Source: Enterococcus phoeniculicola ATCC BAA-412 (GTDB lineage: Bacteria > Bacillota > Bacilli > Lactobacillales > Enterococcaceae). Taken from it: a stretch of 64,000 nucleotides of DNA. This document shows, in pieces, positions 7,489 to 16,005 of the stretch; position 1 is the stretch's first letter; every line of letters begins with the position of its first letter. The stretch covers positions 1 to 64,000 of the forward strand of contig NZ_ASWE01000006.1 in the NCBI RefSeq assembly GCF_000407505.1, read 5' to 3'. Made by a program: the position numbers and the translations under genes. Below the pieces are notes generated by a model that saw only the letters and a program-made list of their open reading frames with translations, ran no database searches and was not told the DNA's origin.

Positions 7489-10071
7489 GTGAAAAAGAAA
7501 ATGCAACAAATTTATCAGCTACTAAAAAAACATAGTTTACTTTTCAAGCTTATTTTTTTCGGATCCATATTAATTTTTGTTTCAAGTCAAGTAGCGAATA
7601 TTGCCCATGGAATGAGCTGGCATGATATTTTAGAAACGATGAAGCAACAAGATCGAATAAAATTGCTTCTCATGGCGTTTACAGGGTTAATAGGTGTGTT
7701 ACCGATGCTTTTATACGATTGGGTAACGCTACGTGTTTTAGAGCATCAGGGAAAGCCTGAGATGCCTAGAAAAGAATGGTTCGTAGCAGCATGGACTACG
7801 AATACTATCAATAATCTAGCGGGCTTTGGCGGGGTCATTGGGGCGAGTTTGCGTGCAAAGTTTTATGGCAGTGGGACAGATAGAAAAAAAGTTCTGGCAA
7901 CTGTCTCAAAAGTCGCATTATTTATGCTGTCTGGGCTTTCTATTTGGGCGTTCATCACGTTTATCGATAGTTTGTTTCTTCATAAAGAGTCTATCTTTTT
8001 GAGTTATTGGTTTTGGCTATTAGGTGGAAGTCTTGTGACACCTGGACTTTTACTCCTCGTCTATTTAAAAAGAAAAACATTATTCAAAGAATTTATTCCT
8101 CGGGGAATTATTGGTTTATTAACCGCTTCTTTTGGTCAATGGACAGGTGCACTTTTCGTTTTCTTAGTCATAGGGCATTTGATGTCAGCGCCGATTCAAA
8201 TGGTGGAAATCTATCCCATGTTTATTATTGCTACATTGATTGGGATGTTAACGATGATACCCGGCGGAATGGGAACTTTTGATGTCTTAATGATTCTAGG
8301 AATGAGTCAGCTAGGTGTTGGACAAGACATGGCAGTTGTTTGGTTACTTTACTATCGTTTGTTCTACTATCTGGTTCCATTTTTATCAGGGATTTTCTTA
8401 TTTGTTACACAAGCTGGTGTCAAGGTTAATCGATTCTTTGATAATTTACCTCGCCTATTTTCTCAAAAAATTGCACATACGATTGTAGTAGGGGCTGTTT
8501 ATTTTGCTGGAATCATGATGGTACTGCTATCTACTATTACGAATTTGTCAGCAATCAGTAAAATTTTTCAATTTCTTTTACCATTTTCCTTTAACTTTTT
8601 AGATCAGACATTGAATTTACTGGTGGGTTTTTTACTATTGGGCTTAGCTCGAGGGCTGTCTATGAAGGTAAAAAAAGCATTTTGGCCGACGATTATTTTA
8701 TTGAGCTTTGGTATTGTAAATACGATTCAGCGAACCACCTCTTTACGATTAATCGTTGTTTATGTATTGATTGTTCTTGCAGTATGGGTCGCAAGAAATG
8801 AATTTTATCGGGAAAAATTTGTTTACTCATGGGAAGCAATTGCCGTTGATGGCGTCTTATTTGGCTTTTTATTTATTGTCTACGCAATCGCTGGTTATTT
8901 CAGCAGTAGTGGGCGAATGCTATCAGGAAACTTGATTCCTAATAAATTTCTCTTATTTCCCTCAGATGATATTTGGTTTTCAGGATTGATTGGGTTAGGG
9001 GTCTCACTCCTTGCACTAGTTACTTTATACCAGTACCTAGCAACAACAAATGAGACGCTGGGAGAGGAATGGAATGAAGCGCGGTTTCATGCACTCTTGA
9101 AAAAATATGGGGGAACCAACGCTAGTCATTACCTAGAATTACCTGGGTATACTTATTTCTACTATCAAGAAGATGGCAGCGATCAAGTGGCTTTTGGTTA
9201 TCAAATGAAAGGCAATAAGTGCTTTATACTAGGAAACCCTATTGGAAATCAGGAAAAATGGAAAAAAGCTACACTTGCCTTTATGATTAAAGCCGATAGA
9301 TTAGGCTATCAGCTTGCATTTTATAAGATTTCAGAACAGTATATTGTTGCCTTACATGATTTAGGGTTTCATTTTGTTAAGGTGGGAGAATCGGGTGTTG
9401 TAGATTTACAAAAAGAAAATCTTCCTTCGTTTACAGAAGCTATCGAACTAAAACGTTTATCAAATGAAGGGTATCATTTCACTTTTTACCCAGAATTACC
9501 TAGTGAAGTATATAAAGAACTTGAATCCGTTTCAAAAGAATGGCTAGGAGGACAAACAGAAAAATATTTTTCTGTCGGTCGATTTGAAGAAGCGTATTTG
9601 AGTAAAAGTGGTGTAGGTGTGGTGAGAAATCCAACGAATCAGCTAGTAGGATTCATTACCCAGCAGCCAATTAATGAAAAATGCTCTTCTTATGACTTAC
9701 TACGGGTTTCAGCGAATCAACCCGGCCAATTACCCAATTTTTTGATTGCTCATCTAATGGAATATTCAAGACAGCAGGGTGAAAAAGAGGTCGATTTAGG
9801 TATGGCACCACTGGTTCATGTAGGGGATACCCAATTTTCCTTTTTTGAAGAAAAAGTCATGCATATTATCTATAATTATGGCACTTCATTTTACGCGTTT
9901 CAGGATAACTATGAAGCGAAAAGCAAGTATGTAGATGCATGGGAAGGGCGTTATTTTGCCTACATGAAAAATAGTCGATTTACGTTAACTGCCGGACAAC
10001 TTCTTCTGTTGATAGGAAGAGGGAAGACAAAAGGGGCAACCGTTGCAGAAGAAGCAATGATTGAGCTATAA
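7489..10071 (+). CDS. mprF: Bifunctional phosphatidylglycerol lysyltransferase/flippase MprF
   Basis: 860 residues, the usual MprF length. The first 540 or so form a polytopic flippase domain with about a dozen hydrophobic helices. The C-terminal 300 form the soluble synthase, a GNAT-like fold with KGNKCFILGNPIG and EVDLGMAPL. It transfers lysine (or another amino acid) from aminoacyl-tRNA to phosphatidylglycerol and moves the product to the outer leaflet, lowering the negative surface charge and raising resistance to cationic peptides. The start is GTG 7489, with AAGGGAG about 8 bp upstream. Enterococci often carry two paralogues; which one this is cannot be decided here. Confidence 0.93.
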   Translation: MKKKMQQIYQLLKKHSLLFKLIFFGSILIFVSSQVANIAHGMSWHDILETMKQQDRIKLLLMAFTGLIGVLPMLLYDWVTLRVLEHQGKPEMPRKEWFVAAWTTNTINNLAGFGGVIGASLRAKFYGSGTDRKKVLATVSKVALFMLSGLSIWAFITFIDSLFLHKESIFLSYWFWLLGGSLVTPGLLLLVYLKRKTLFKEFIPRGIIGLLTASFGQWTGALFVFLVIGHLMSAPIQMVEIYPMFIIATLIGMLTMIPGGMGTFDVLMILGMSQLGVGQDMAVVWLLYYRLFYYLVPFLSGIFLFVTQAGVKVNRFFDNLPRLFSQKIAHTIVVGAVYFAGIMMVLLSTITNLSAISKIFQFLLPFSFNFLDQTLNLLVGFLLLGLARGLSMKVKKAFWPTIILLSFGIVNTIQRTTSLRLIVVYVLIVLAVWVARNEFYREKFVYSWEAIAVDGVLFGFLFIVYAIAGYFSSSGRMLSGNLIPNKFLLFPSDDIWFSGLIGLGVSLLALVTLYQYLATTNETLGEEWNEARFHALLKKYGGTNASHYLELPGYTYFYYQEDGSDQVAFGYQMKGNKCFILGNPIGNQEKWKKATLAFMIKADRLGYQLAFYKISEQYIVALHDLGFHFVKVGESGVVDLQKENLPSFTEAIELKRLSNEGYHFTFYPELPSEVYKELESVSKEWLGGQTEKYFSVGRFEEAYLSKSGVGVVRNPTNQLVGFITQQPINEKCSSYDLLRVSANQPGQLPNFLIAHLMEYSRQQGEKEVDLGMAPLVHVGDTQFSFFEEKVMHIIYNYGTSFYAFQDNYEAKSKYVDAWEGRYFAYMKNSRFTLTAGQLLLLIGRGKTKGATVAEEAMIEL

Positions 10072-10157
10072 GCTGAAGCTTTCAAGGCTTTCCTACGTAC
10101 ATGTGATAGGTATCTCTTAATGCTCAAAAATAAATCCCATTTTAGATAAAAGCTGTA

Positions 10158-10166
10158 TGCTATACT
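10158..10166 (+). promoter_or_regulatory. Possible extended -10 promoter upstream of the aldolase gene
   Basis: TGC followed by TATACT at 10161-10166 matches an extended -10; no good -35 is visible. It lies before the hairpin at 10203-10241, so transcripts started here would have to pass it. Confidence 0.35.
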
Positions 10167-10202
10167 TTTGGGATAAGGGATTGCCAGTCGGATTAGAGCA
10201 GC

Positions 10203-10241
10203 AAGGTGACCTTTTCTTTTTATGAGAGGTCGCCTTTTTAT
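10203..10241 (+). terminator. Terminator or attenuator between mprF and the aldolase gene
   Basis: AAGGTGACC pairs with GGTCGCCTT around a 16-nt loop and runs into TTTT. It can end mprF transcription, or act as an attenuator for the aldolase if the -10 at 10161 is used. Confidence 0.65.
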
Positions 10242-10282
10242 TAATAGAAAAATGAAGAGAGTATTGAAATGGAGGGAAAGAA

Positions 10283-11308
10283 ATGATTTCTTTTGAAAAT
10301 GATTATCTAGAAGGCGCACACGAAAAAATACTAACTCGTTTAGTAGAAACAAATAGGATACAAGCATCAGGCTATGGTTCAGATGAGTTCTCACAAAAAG
10401 CAGCTGAAAAAATTAGAGAAGTACTTGGTTGTCCTAAGGCAATGATTCGGTTTCTTATGGGAGGGACTCAAACAAATCAAGTAGTTATTAGTTCAATCTT
10501 AAAGAGGTTTGAAGGTGTGATAGCAGCTGATACAGGGCATATCAGTACACATGAAGCAGGAGCGATTGAGCTTACTGGTCATAAAATACTGCCTCTTTCA
10601 GCAATTGCCGGAAAAATCACAGCAGAGGCAATTGATCACTTAATTGAGACATTCTATAAAGACGCGACGCATACACATATGGTATTTCCAGGGATGGTCT
10701 ATCTTTCTTATCCAACAGAGTACGGCACACTCTACTCCTTAGAAGAGTTAGAACGGATTTCACAGGTTTGCCGCACTCATGAAATACCCTTGTATATAGA
10801 TGGAGCTCGATTGGGCTATGGGTTGGTTTGTGAGGAATCAGATGTAACTATTAAAGATATTGCAAGACTATGTGATGTATTTTATATTGGAGGAACAAAG
10901 ATTGGTGCATTGTGTGGAGAAGCGGTTGTGTTCACTAAAAATAATGAGCCAGTACATTTTACAACATTAATAAAACAAAATGGGGCGTTGTTGGCGAAAG
11001 GTCGCTTGGTAGGTATTCAATTTTTAGAACTGTTTTCCAATAATTTATATTTTGAGATTAGTAAACACGCTATAGATATGGCGATGAAAGTAAAAAAAGG
11101 ATTCATCGAAAAAGGCTACCATCTATTTATAGATTCACCAACTAATCAGCAATTTTTTGTTATGAGTAATGAGAAAGTTAATACACTAAAACCATTTGTA
11201 CAATTTGCAAATTGGGAAACATACGATGAGACACATCAAGTGGTAAGAGTAGCAACAAGCTGGGGAACGACAGAAGAACAGGTAGAGTTACTTTTGTCTT
11301 TAGTATAA
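10283..11308 (+). CDS. ltaE: Low-specificity threonine aldolase-type PLP enzyme
   Basis: 341 residues, fold type I PLP enzyme. Visible features are the GGTQTNQ phosphate-binding region (60-66), H87 and H90 in TGHISTHEAG, D173 in YIDGARLGYG (contacts the pyridine nitrogen) and the Schiff-base lysine K206 in YIGGTKIGAL. It should cleave L-threonine or L-allo-threonine to glycine and acetaldehyde. A ribosome binding site (GGAGGG) lies about 8 bp before ATG 10283. Other beta-eliminating PLP enzymes of the same superfamily look similar, so substrate specificity is not certain. Confidence 0.88.
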   Translation: MISFENDYLEGAHEKILTRLVETNRIQASGYGSDEFSQKAAEKIREVLGCPKAMIRFLMGGTQTNQVVISSILKRFEGVIAADTGHISTHEAGAIELTGHKILPLSAIAGKITAEAIDHLIETFYKDATHTHMVFPGMVYLSYPTEYGTLYSLEELERISQVCRTHEIPLYIDGARLGYGLVCEESDVTIKDIARLCDVFYIGGTKIGALCGEAVVFTKNNEPVHFTTLIKQNGALLAKGRLVGIQFLELFSNNLYFEISKHAIDMAMKVKKGFIEKGYHLFIDSPTNQQFFVMSNEKVNTLKPFVQFANWETYDETHQVVRVATSWGTTEEQVELLLSLV

Positions 11309-11639
11309 AAGAGAATAGAACCATACAGGTTAAACGGACATGTTTTTTTCTCTGTCTAATGATGGGGAAGAAACTTTTTGACAAATAAATGAAGAAAATT
11401 ATTTTATAGTAAAAGAACAGAAGTATATTGATTTGTTTTGTGAAAAAAGTTCAATTCGTGATTTTCTTGAATGTGCTTTTTTTTTGAATTTGCTTAAAAA
11501 GTTGAAAAGCCTGATTTTTTCACAAGTAGAAACTTTTTTTTAATGATGGATTCATGTTAGAATAGACAATGGTTTCTTGAACAGAATGTTTAAGAGGACA
11601 ATTAAGCATATATATATCTGTACAAAGGAGAACGAGAGA
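11309..11639 (+). other. Intergenic region before the ABC importer operon
   Basis: About 330 bp, very AT-rich with several T runs. TAGAAT at 11558-11563 could be a -10 for the operon, but no convincing -35 is present. No riboswitch, T-box or gene is recognisable. Confidence 0.4.
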
Positions 11640-12596
11640 ATGAAAAAAATGTTAGTTGCAGCAAGTTTGTTGGCATTATTTAGTTTATCTGCTTGTGGAA
11701 ATAAGGACGAGAAAACAAAAGGTTCTGAAGAGGCTACAAAAGAGAAAGTGGAAACACTCTCTGTAGGTGTGATGCCTTCAACGGATAATATCCCGTTTAT
11801 TCTTGCGCATCAACAGGGTTTTGATAAGAAATATGGAGTCGATATTGACATTCAGGCATTTAAATCTGCAAAAGATCGTGATGCAGCATTTTTAGCTGGG
11901 AAAGTCGATGCGATTAATACAGATTTAGTCGCGATGGCTATCTATCAACAAGGTGGACAGGATGTAAAGATTACCAGCTCTACGTATGGCCAGTTTGATT
12001 TGGTTACAGGAGATGATAGCGTTCAAGAGTTAAAGGACATAAAAGGCAAAGAAGTCGTGTTAGGAACTAACGGGGGAACTGAATATGCTGTAACACAAAT
12101 GCTGGACAATATAGGTATGAGCGAATCTGACGTGAAAGTGACAGATGTTCCAGCTGTTCCTAGTCGTGTAGAGCTGATTAAAAGCGGTCAGGCAGCGGCA
12201 GTAGTTTTACCAGAACCTTTAGTAACAATTGCAAAAGCTGATGGTATGCGTGTACTTGGTTCTACAAGGGATATTGGAATCAATCCATTTGTTATTGGAG
12301 CACAAGCCAAAACGATTGATGAAAAATCTGCAGCATTTGAAGGAATGTATAAAGCTTACAATGAGGCTGTAGAATACATGAAATCTCATGACAAAAAAGA
12401 GTATATCCAACTGTTTATTGATGAGATTGGATTTCCAGAAACATTAAAAGATCAAATTACAATTCCAGATTATACCCCTGCGACACAAGCGACGGAAGAA
12501 GATATTATTGCTGCATTTGCTTGGGCAAAAGAAAAAGATTTGCTGGAAAAAGAGTTGACTCCTCAGGATGTGCTTAGCGATGTTTTCTTCAAATAA
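11640..12596 (+). CDS. Substrate-binding lipoprotein of an NMT1/SsuA-type ABC importer
   Basis: 318 residues from ATG 11640; AAAGGAG lies about 10 bp upstream, whereas the longer frame from 11577 has none. The signal peptide ends in a lipobox (SLSAC). The mature part follows the periplasmic-binding fold of the NMT1/SsuA/ThiY group: VGVMPSTDNIPFILA at the start, KSAKDRDAAFLAGKVDA, and the hinge motif LPEPLVTIA. Relatives bind sulfonates, nitrate, taurine or pyrimidine thiamine precursors. No thiamine riboswitch precedes the operon, so the ligand stays open. ATPase and permease genes follow directly. Confidence 0.88.
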   Translation: MKKMLVAASLLALFSLSACGNKDEKTKGSEEATKEKVETLSVGVMPSTDNIPFILAHQQGFDKKYGVDIDIQAFKSAKDRDAAFLAGKVDAINTDLVAMAIYQQGGQDVKITSSTYGQFDLVTGDDSVQELKDIKGKEVVLGTNGGTEYAVTQMLDNIGMSESDVKVTDVPAVPSRVELIKSGQAAAVVLPEPLVTIAKADGMRVLGSTRDIGINPFVIGAQAKTIDEKSAAFEGMYKAYNEAVEYMKSHDKKEYIQLFIDEIGFPETLKDQITIPDYTPATQATEEDIIAAFAWAKEKDLLEKELTPQDVLSDVFFK

Positions 12597-13353
12597 CAAA
12601 AATAAGGCCCTTATCTTATCGAAAGTGAATGTCAGGGCTGGAAAGAAATTGATTTTAAAAGACATCTCCTTAACTCTCGAGCCCCAAACCATTTATACAG
12701 TGATTGGTCCTTCTGGGACAGGTAAATCGACGTTGATGAACGTGCTTAGCGGGTTGAGTTCTGTTGATTCTGGGCAGCTGCTTTATGGAGAGCAAGCATA
12801 TCAACCCAAAGATCATGTATTAGGCCTAGTTCCCCAAAATTATGGGCTATTGCCTTGGGAGACGGCATGGAAAACCGTTACCTCTAATGTAAAAATTAGT
12901 CAGAAAAAAAGAAAACTGACCAAAGAGGATGAAGAAAAAATACATGACTTGTTTCGCGCGATGAATTTGGAAAGCGTAAAGGATTCTTATCCTAGTCAAA
13001 TGAGTGGTGGCCAACAACAACGAGTGTCAATTACACGTGCCTTTGGTGTGGATGGGGACGTATTGCTGATGGATGAACCATTTTCTGCGTTGGATGCCTT
13101 TACTCGAGAAAAAATCCAAGGACTATTTTTAGATACGTGGAAAAATCATCCTGCAACGACTTTTTTCATTACACATGACATTGAAGAAGCCTTACTTTTG
13201 GGACATAAAATTGTGATAATGAAAGGTCAGCCGGGAGAAATACATCAAATAATGGATTCACCGTATAACCAAATAGAAACGTTGGAAGAAAAACGACAGC
13301 AGTCAGATTTCTACGAGCGTGTTAATGCCTTGAGAGAGGAGATTCAAGCGTGA
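12568..13353 (+). CDS. ABC importer ATPase (SsuB/TauB/ThiZ type)
   Basis: 261 residues. Walker A GPSGTGKST, Q-loop VPQNYGLLPWETA, signature MSGGQQQR, Walker B LLMDEPFSALD and the switch histidine in FITHD are all intact. The Q-loop LLPW is usual in the nitrate/sulfonate/taurine importer group. It overlaps the binding-protein gene by 29 bp. ATG 12568 and ATG 12580 are both possible and neither has a strong ribosome binding site, so translational coupling is likely. It powers the permease encoded at 13350. Confidence 0.92.
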   Translation: MCLAMFSSNNKNKALILSKVNVRAGKKLILKDISLTLEPQTIYTVIGPSGTGKSTLMNVLSGLSSVDSGQLLYGEQAYQPKDHVLGLVPQNYGLLPWETAWKTVTSNVKISQKKRKLTKEDEEKIHDLFRAMNLESVKDSYPSQMSGGQQQRVSITRAFGVDGDVLLMDEPFSALDAFTREKIQGLFLDTWKNHPATTFFITHDIEEALLLGHKIVIMKGQPGEIHQIMDSPYNQIETLEEKRQQSDFYERVNALREEIQA

Positions 13354-14105
13354 AGAAGAATCCGTTTATTCAAAGATTTGTCGGGCTTGTTTTCGCAGCA
13401 CTTGTCTTACATCTCGTTTGGTATATTGCAAGCATTATGTTAAATCAAAGCATGCTTCCTACACCACAGGTAGTGTACGCCAATTTTCCTAAGTTAATTG
13501 AAAAAAACATTGAATGGCATTTTTTAGTGAGCTTAGGACGCGTGCTGGCAGGAATGAGTATTGCCTTACTGATAGGATTTGTTTTAGGATTATTGATGGG
13601 GTCATTTAAAACGCTAAACAAGTTGTTTGATCCTATCCTTTATTTAACCTACCCAATCCCTAAAATGGCGATGTTGCCGATTGTCATGCTGTTATTTGGT
13701 TTAGGGGATACCTCAAAAATTATTATGATTGTTTTGATTGTTTTTCCACAGGTGGTGTTAGCGGTAAGAGACGCCGTGCGAACAATCCCCTCTCATTATT
13801 ATGATATTTATCAGAGTATTCGTGCCTCAAAATGGCAGCAATTTCATCATATCACCTTACCTGCTTCTATGTATGCTATTTTAAGTACCAGTCGTGTTTC
13901 TCTGGGAACAGCCATTTCCATCTTGTTTTTTACAGAAAATTACGGGACGGAATATGGCATGGGGTACTATATTATGGATGCTTGGATGCGTTTGGACTAT
14001 CCATCCATGTATGGCGCAATTTTATTATTGAGTCTAATGGGCTTTGTGTTGTTTTTGCTGATTGATTTTATTGGCTGGGCAACGATGAAGTGGGAGAGAG
14101 TATAG
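13350..14105 (+). CDS. ABC importer permease (SsuC/TauC/ThiX type)
   Basis: 251 residues with about six hydrophobic helices. The ATPase-docking loop is visible at about 150-175 (DIYQSIRASKWQQFHHITLP). The GTG start 13350 overlaps the TGA of the ATPase gene by 4 bp (GTGA), with GAGGAG about 8 bp upstream. It closes the three-gene importer operon, which ends at the hairpin at 14119-14166. Substrate unknown, as for the binding protein. Confidence 0.92.
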   Translation: MKKNPFIQRFVGLVFAALVLHLVWYIASIMLNQSMLPTPQVVYANFPKLIEKNIEWHFLVSLGRVLAGMSIALLIGFVLGLLMGSFKTLNKLFDPILYLTYPIPKMAMLPIVMLLFGLGDTSKIIMIVLIVFPQVVLAVRDAVRTIPSHYYDIYQSIRASKWQQFHHITLPASMYAILSTSRVSLGTAISILFFTENYGTEYGMGYYIMDAWMRLDYPSMYGAILLLSLMGFVLFLLIDFIGWATMKWERV

Positions 14106-14118
14106 AAGAGTGACTAAT

Positions 14119-14166
14119 AAAAAGGAATGTCCTTGTCCAACTGGATGGGGGACATTCCTTTTTTAT
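14119..14166 (+). terminator. Terminator of the ABC importer operon, probably bidirectional
   Basis: AAAAAGGAATGTCC pairs with GGACATTCCTTTTTT around a 17-nt loop. It lies between convergent genes; A runs on the left give a T tail for the minus strand too. Confidence 0.8.
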
Positions 14167-14176
14167 ACAAAAGATT

Positions 14177-14365
14177 CTAGTTAAATCGGTCTTTTATACT
14201 TTTAGAGAGGTCCTTGAATTGTTGTCCGACTTCCTGTCCTTTATCTTTGTATTCTTTTCCAATCTCTTTTCCTTCTTGCGCGTACTTATCGCCTAATTGT
14301 TTTCCTTGTTCTTTTGTTTGTTTAAACGTTTCTTTTAATTGTTCAATTTCTTCTTTAAATGACAT
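14177..14365 (-). CDS. Small hydrophilic helical protein
   Basis: 62 residues from the ATG at 14365, with AGGAGGACAAATC directly upstream; a start at 14401 would overlap the Rrf2 gene and lacks that site. The sequence is almost wholly charged and helical, with repeated Lys/Glu/Gln heptad-like units (KEQGKQLGDKYAQEGKEIGK). No Cys or membrane segment. It resembles CsbD/YtxH-style stress proteins in composition only. It lies 11 bp behind the Rrf2 regulator, so the two form an operon. Confidence 0.65.
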   Translation of the reverse strand: MSFKEEIEQLKETFKQTKEQGKQLGDKYAQEGKEIGKEYKDKGQEVGQQFKDLSKSIKDRFN

Positions 14366-14376
14366 GATTTGTCCTC

Positions 14377-14862
14377 CTAATTTTGGATGATTGTTTTCCA
14401 ATCAATCTGAAGAATGTTTCCTGAAGAATCTTTTGGAAGAATTTCTACTAATAAATGAGTTTTCAATTCTTCTTTATATGCTGTTTCTGCAGCAGAGTGA
14501 ATGGAAATAACAATCTCTGATTTTTTTGCTACAACAGTTGGATCAATAAACATTTGATGAATTGGTTCTAAATTTACATTGTGTAAAAAGGGTTGAGCAC
14601 CTTCAACTGCTTCATAAATATCCAAAAAAGTAATCTCATGAAGGTTCTTTTTAATACGATACCCGCCTTGTTTGGAGGCAAGTGAGGTAACCAAATCTGC
14701 ATGACGAAGTTTTGTCGCAATCTTTTGCAGATAGGAATGAGACACATTCATTCTTTGACTAATCTCACTGGATTTTAAAGATTCTGTTTCAGGAAGCTCT
14801 GCAAGCATAACGAGAATAGCGATTGCTTGCGCATAGGATGAAGATAGTTTGATTGTAATCAC
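14377..14862 (-). CDS. Rrf2-family transcriptional regulator without cluster cysteines
   Basis: 161 residues. The N-terminal winged helix is typical: SSEISQRMNVSHSYLQKIATKL, then VTSLASKQGGYRIKK, followed by the dimerisation helix LDIYEAVEG. The three cysteines that hold the Fe-S cluster in IscR/NsrR-type members are absent, so any signal is sensed differently, as in CymR-like regulators. The start is unusual: GTG 14862 is fused to its own AGAG, whereas ATC at 14853 lies 6 bp after GAGGTG and would give MKLSSSYAQ, the usual opening of the family. It is convergent with the ABC importer operon. Confidence 0.85.
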   Translation of the reverse strand: MITIKLSSSYAQAIAILVMLAELPETESLKSSEISQRMNVSHSYLQKIATKLRHADLVTSLASKQGGYRIKKNLHEITFLDIYEAVEGAQPFLHNVNLEPIHQMFIDPTVVAKKSEIVISIHSAAETAYKEELKTHLLVEILPKDSSGNILQIDWKTIIQN

Positions 14863-14950
14863 CTCTTATCTGTAGATATTATACATCCGTAGATTTTTTT
14901 TGTCTATAGTTTTTTGTTGAGAGGAAACTATCAGTAGAGTAGGAATGAAA

Positions 14951-15020
14951 GAGAAAAAATAGACTAAGAGTAAAAGAAACATCATCGACGGATGACGCTC
15001 CCTCTATTCTTAGTCTATTT
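14951..15020 (-). terminator. Terminator of the YoaK-like gene
   Basis: Read on the minus strand, AAATAGACTAAGAATA pairs with TACTCTTAGTCTATTT (one mismatch), enclosing a smaller TCATC/GATGA hairpin, and is followed by TTTTTTC. Confidence 0.75.
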
Positions 15021-15040
15021 GGCATTTGGTAATTAAATTA

Positions 15041-15718
15041 CTAAATTTGTTCATGACGAAAAAAACGCCAAATAAGATAAGTTTCTGACAAAGAGAGAGA
15101 AAGAAAGAGACCAGATACTAATAAAATAGCTTTCGCACCTACCAGACGATAGAGGAGAACGGATAGGATTGCTCCTGATACGAATGCGAGTACGACAAGC
15201 AGAAAGTGAATAAATTTCTTTTTTGCTTCTATTGTACCTGTCACTAGAAAGTCATAGAGATTTGTTGCCACCCCTTTTAAGTTTCCTGTGGTGAAGAGAT
15301 TTGTATAGGTGAGCCCATTAATTTTGTCAAAGGAAATCCATTGAATAGCAGCAGTGAATGCAATAATAATCGTCACTAGTGATGTTTGATGATTTAAAAA
15401 AGTTAAGCTAACCAAAAAGAAAATAAGTGTTTCAAAATAAAGGACAAACAGTCGCCAAAAATGGAGCTGTTTCTTTTTAAAATAGTCAATTAAAAATTTT
15501 GCTAATAAGATACCTAAAAAGAAAAATAAGGTAGAGAGCATTTTTTTTCCAACGCTTCCCCATTCTCCATCAAATGCCTGAATAATTGCTAACACAATGT
15601 TTCCAGTCTGTGCGGAAGCAAATGCATCATAATGTATATACGTATAGCTGTCCATCGCGCCACCGATAAAGCTTAGGAATAAGCCAACCCAGCGATCTTC
15701 ATGGAAGGAAGTTTTCAT
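15041..15718 (-). CDS. YoaK-family (DUF1275) membrane protein
   Basis: 225 residues from the ATG at 15718 (the frame opens at 15790). It has about six hydrophobic helices and the family signature near the N-terminus: GGAMDSYTYIHYDAFASAQTGN, in which the last residues line the first helices. A second conserved motif, TNLFTTGNLKG, is also present. The function of the family is not established; transport has been suggested. The ribosome binding site is weak (GGTG, 7 bp before the ATG). It stands alone with its own terminator. Confidence 0.82.
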   Translation of the reverse strand: MKTSFHEDRWVGLFLSFIGGAMDSYTYIHYDAFASAQTGNIVLAIIQAFDGEWGSVGKKMLSTLFFFLGILLAKFLIDYFKKKQLHFWRLFVLYFETLIFFLVSLTFLNHQTSLVTIIIAFTAAIQWISFDKINGLTYTNLFTTGNLKGVATNLYDFLVTGTIEAKKKFIHFLLVVLAFVSGAILSVLLYRLVGAKAILLVSGLFLSLSLSETYLIWRFFRHEQI

Positions 15719-16005
15719 CGTTTTCACCAACACTTTTTTAATGTTTTTATTTCTATAAAAGAGTGTATCACACATTTTCTGAAAATACACTGAAACCCTA
15801 TTTGCTAGATATTTCTTAGAAAATGGCTAGAACGTTTCCCTTTAAGGCTGGTTTTTGGTAGTATTTAACTAATAATATAGGAAGAAAGCAGAGCGTATGA
15901 GAATATGAAAGAAAAAAGTCTCAAAAAAAAAGACGGTGCTATACTTTTTTTTCTCTCTGTGATAGAATACTGACGATTATTTAGAATAAGCGAATGGGTG
16001 AGCGG

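Noticed and set aside
9960-10394. 144-codon minus-strand frame across the end of mprF and the aldolase start
   Set aside because: Overlaps two well-supported genes and a terminator; no ribosome binding site or family similarity.
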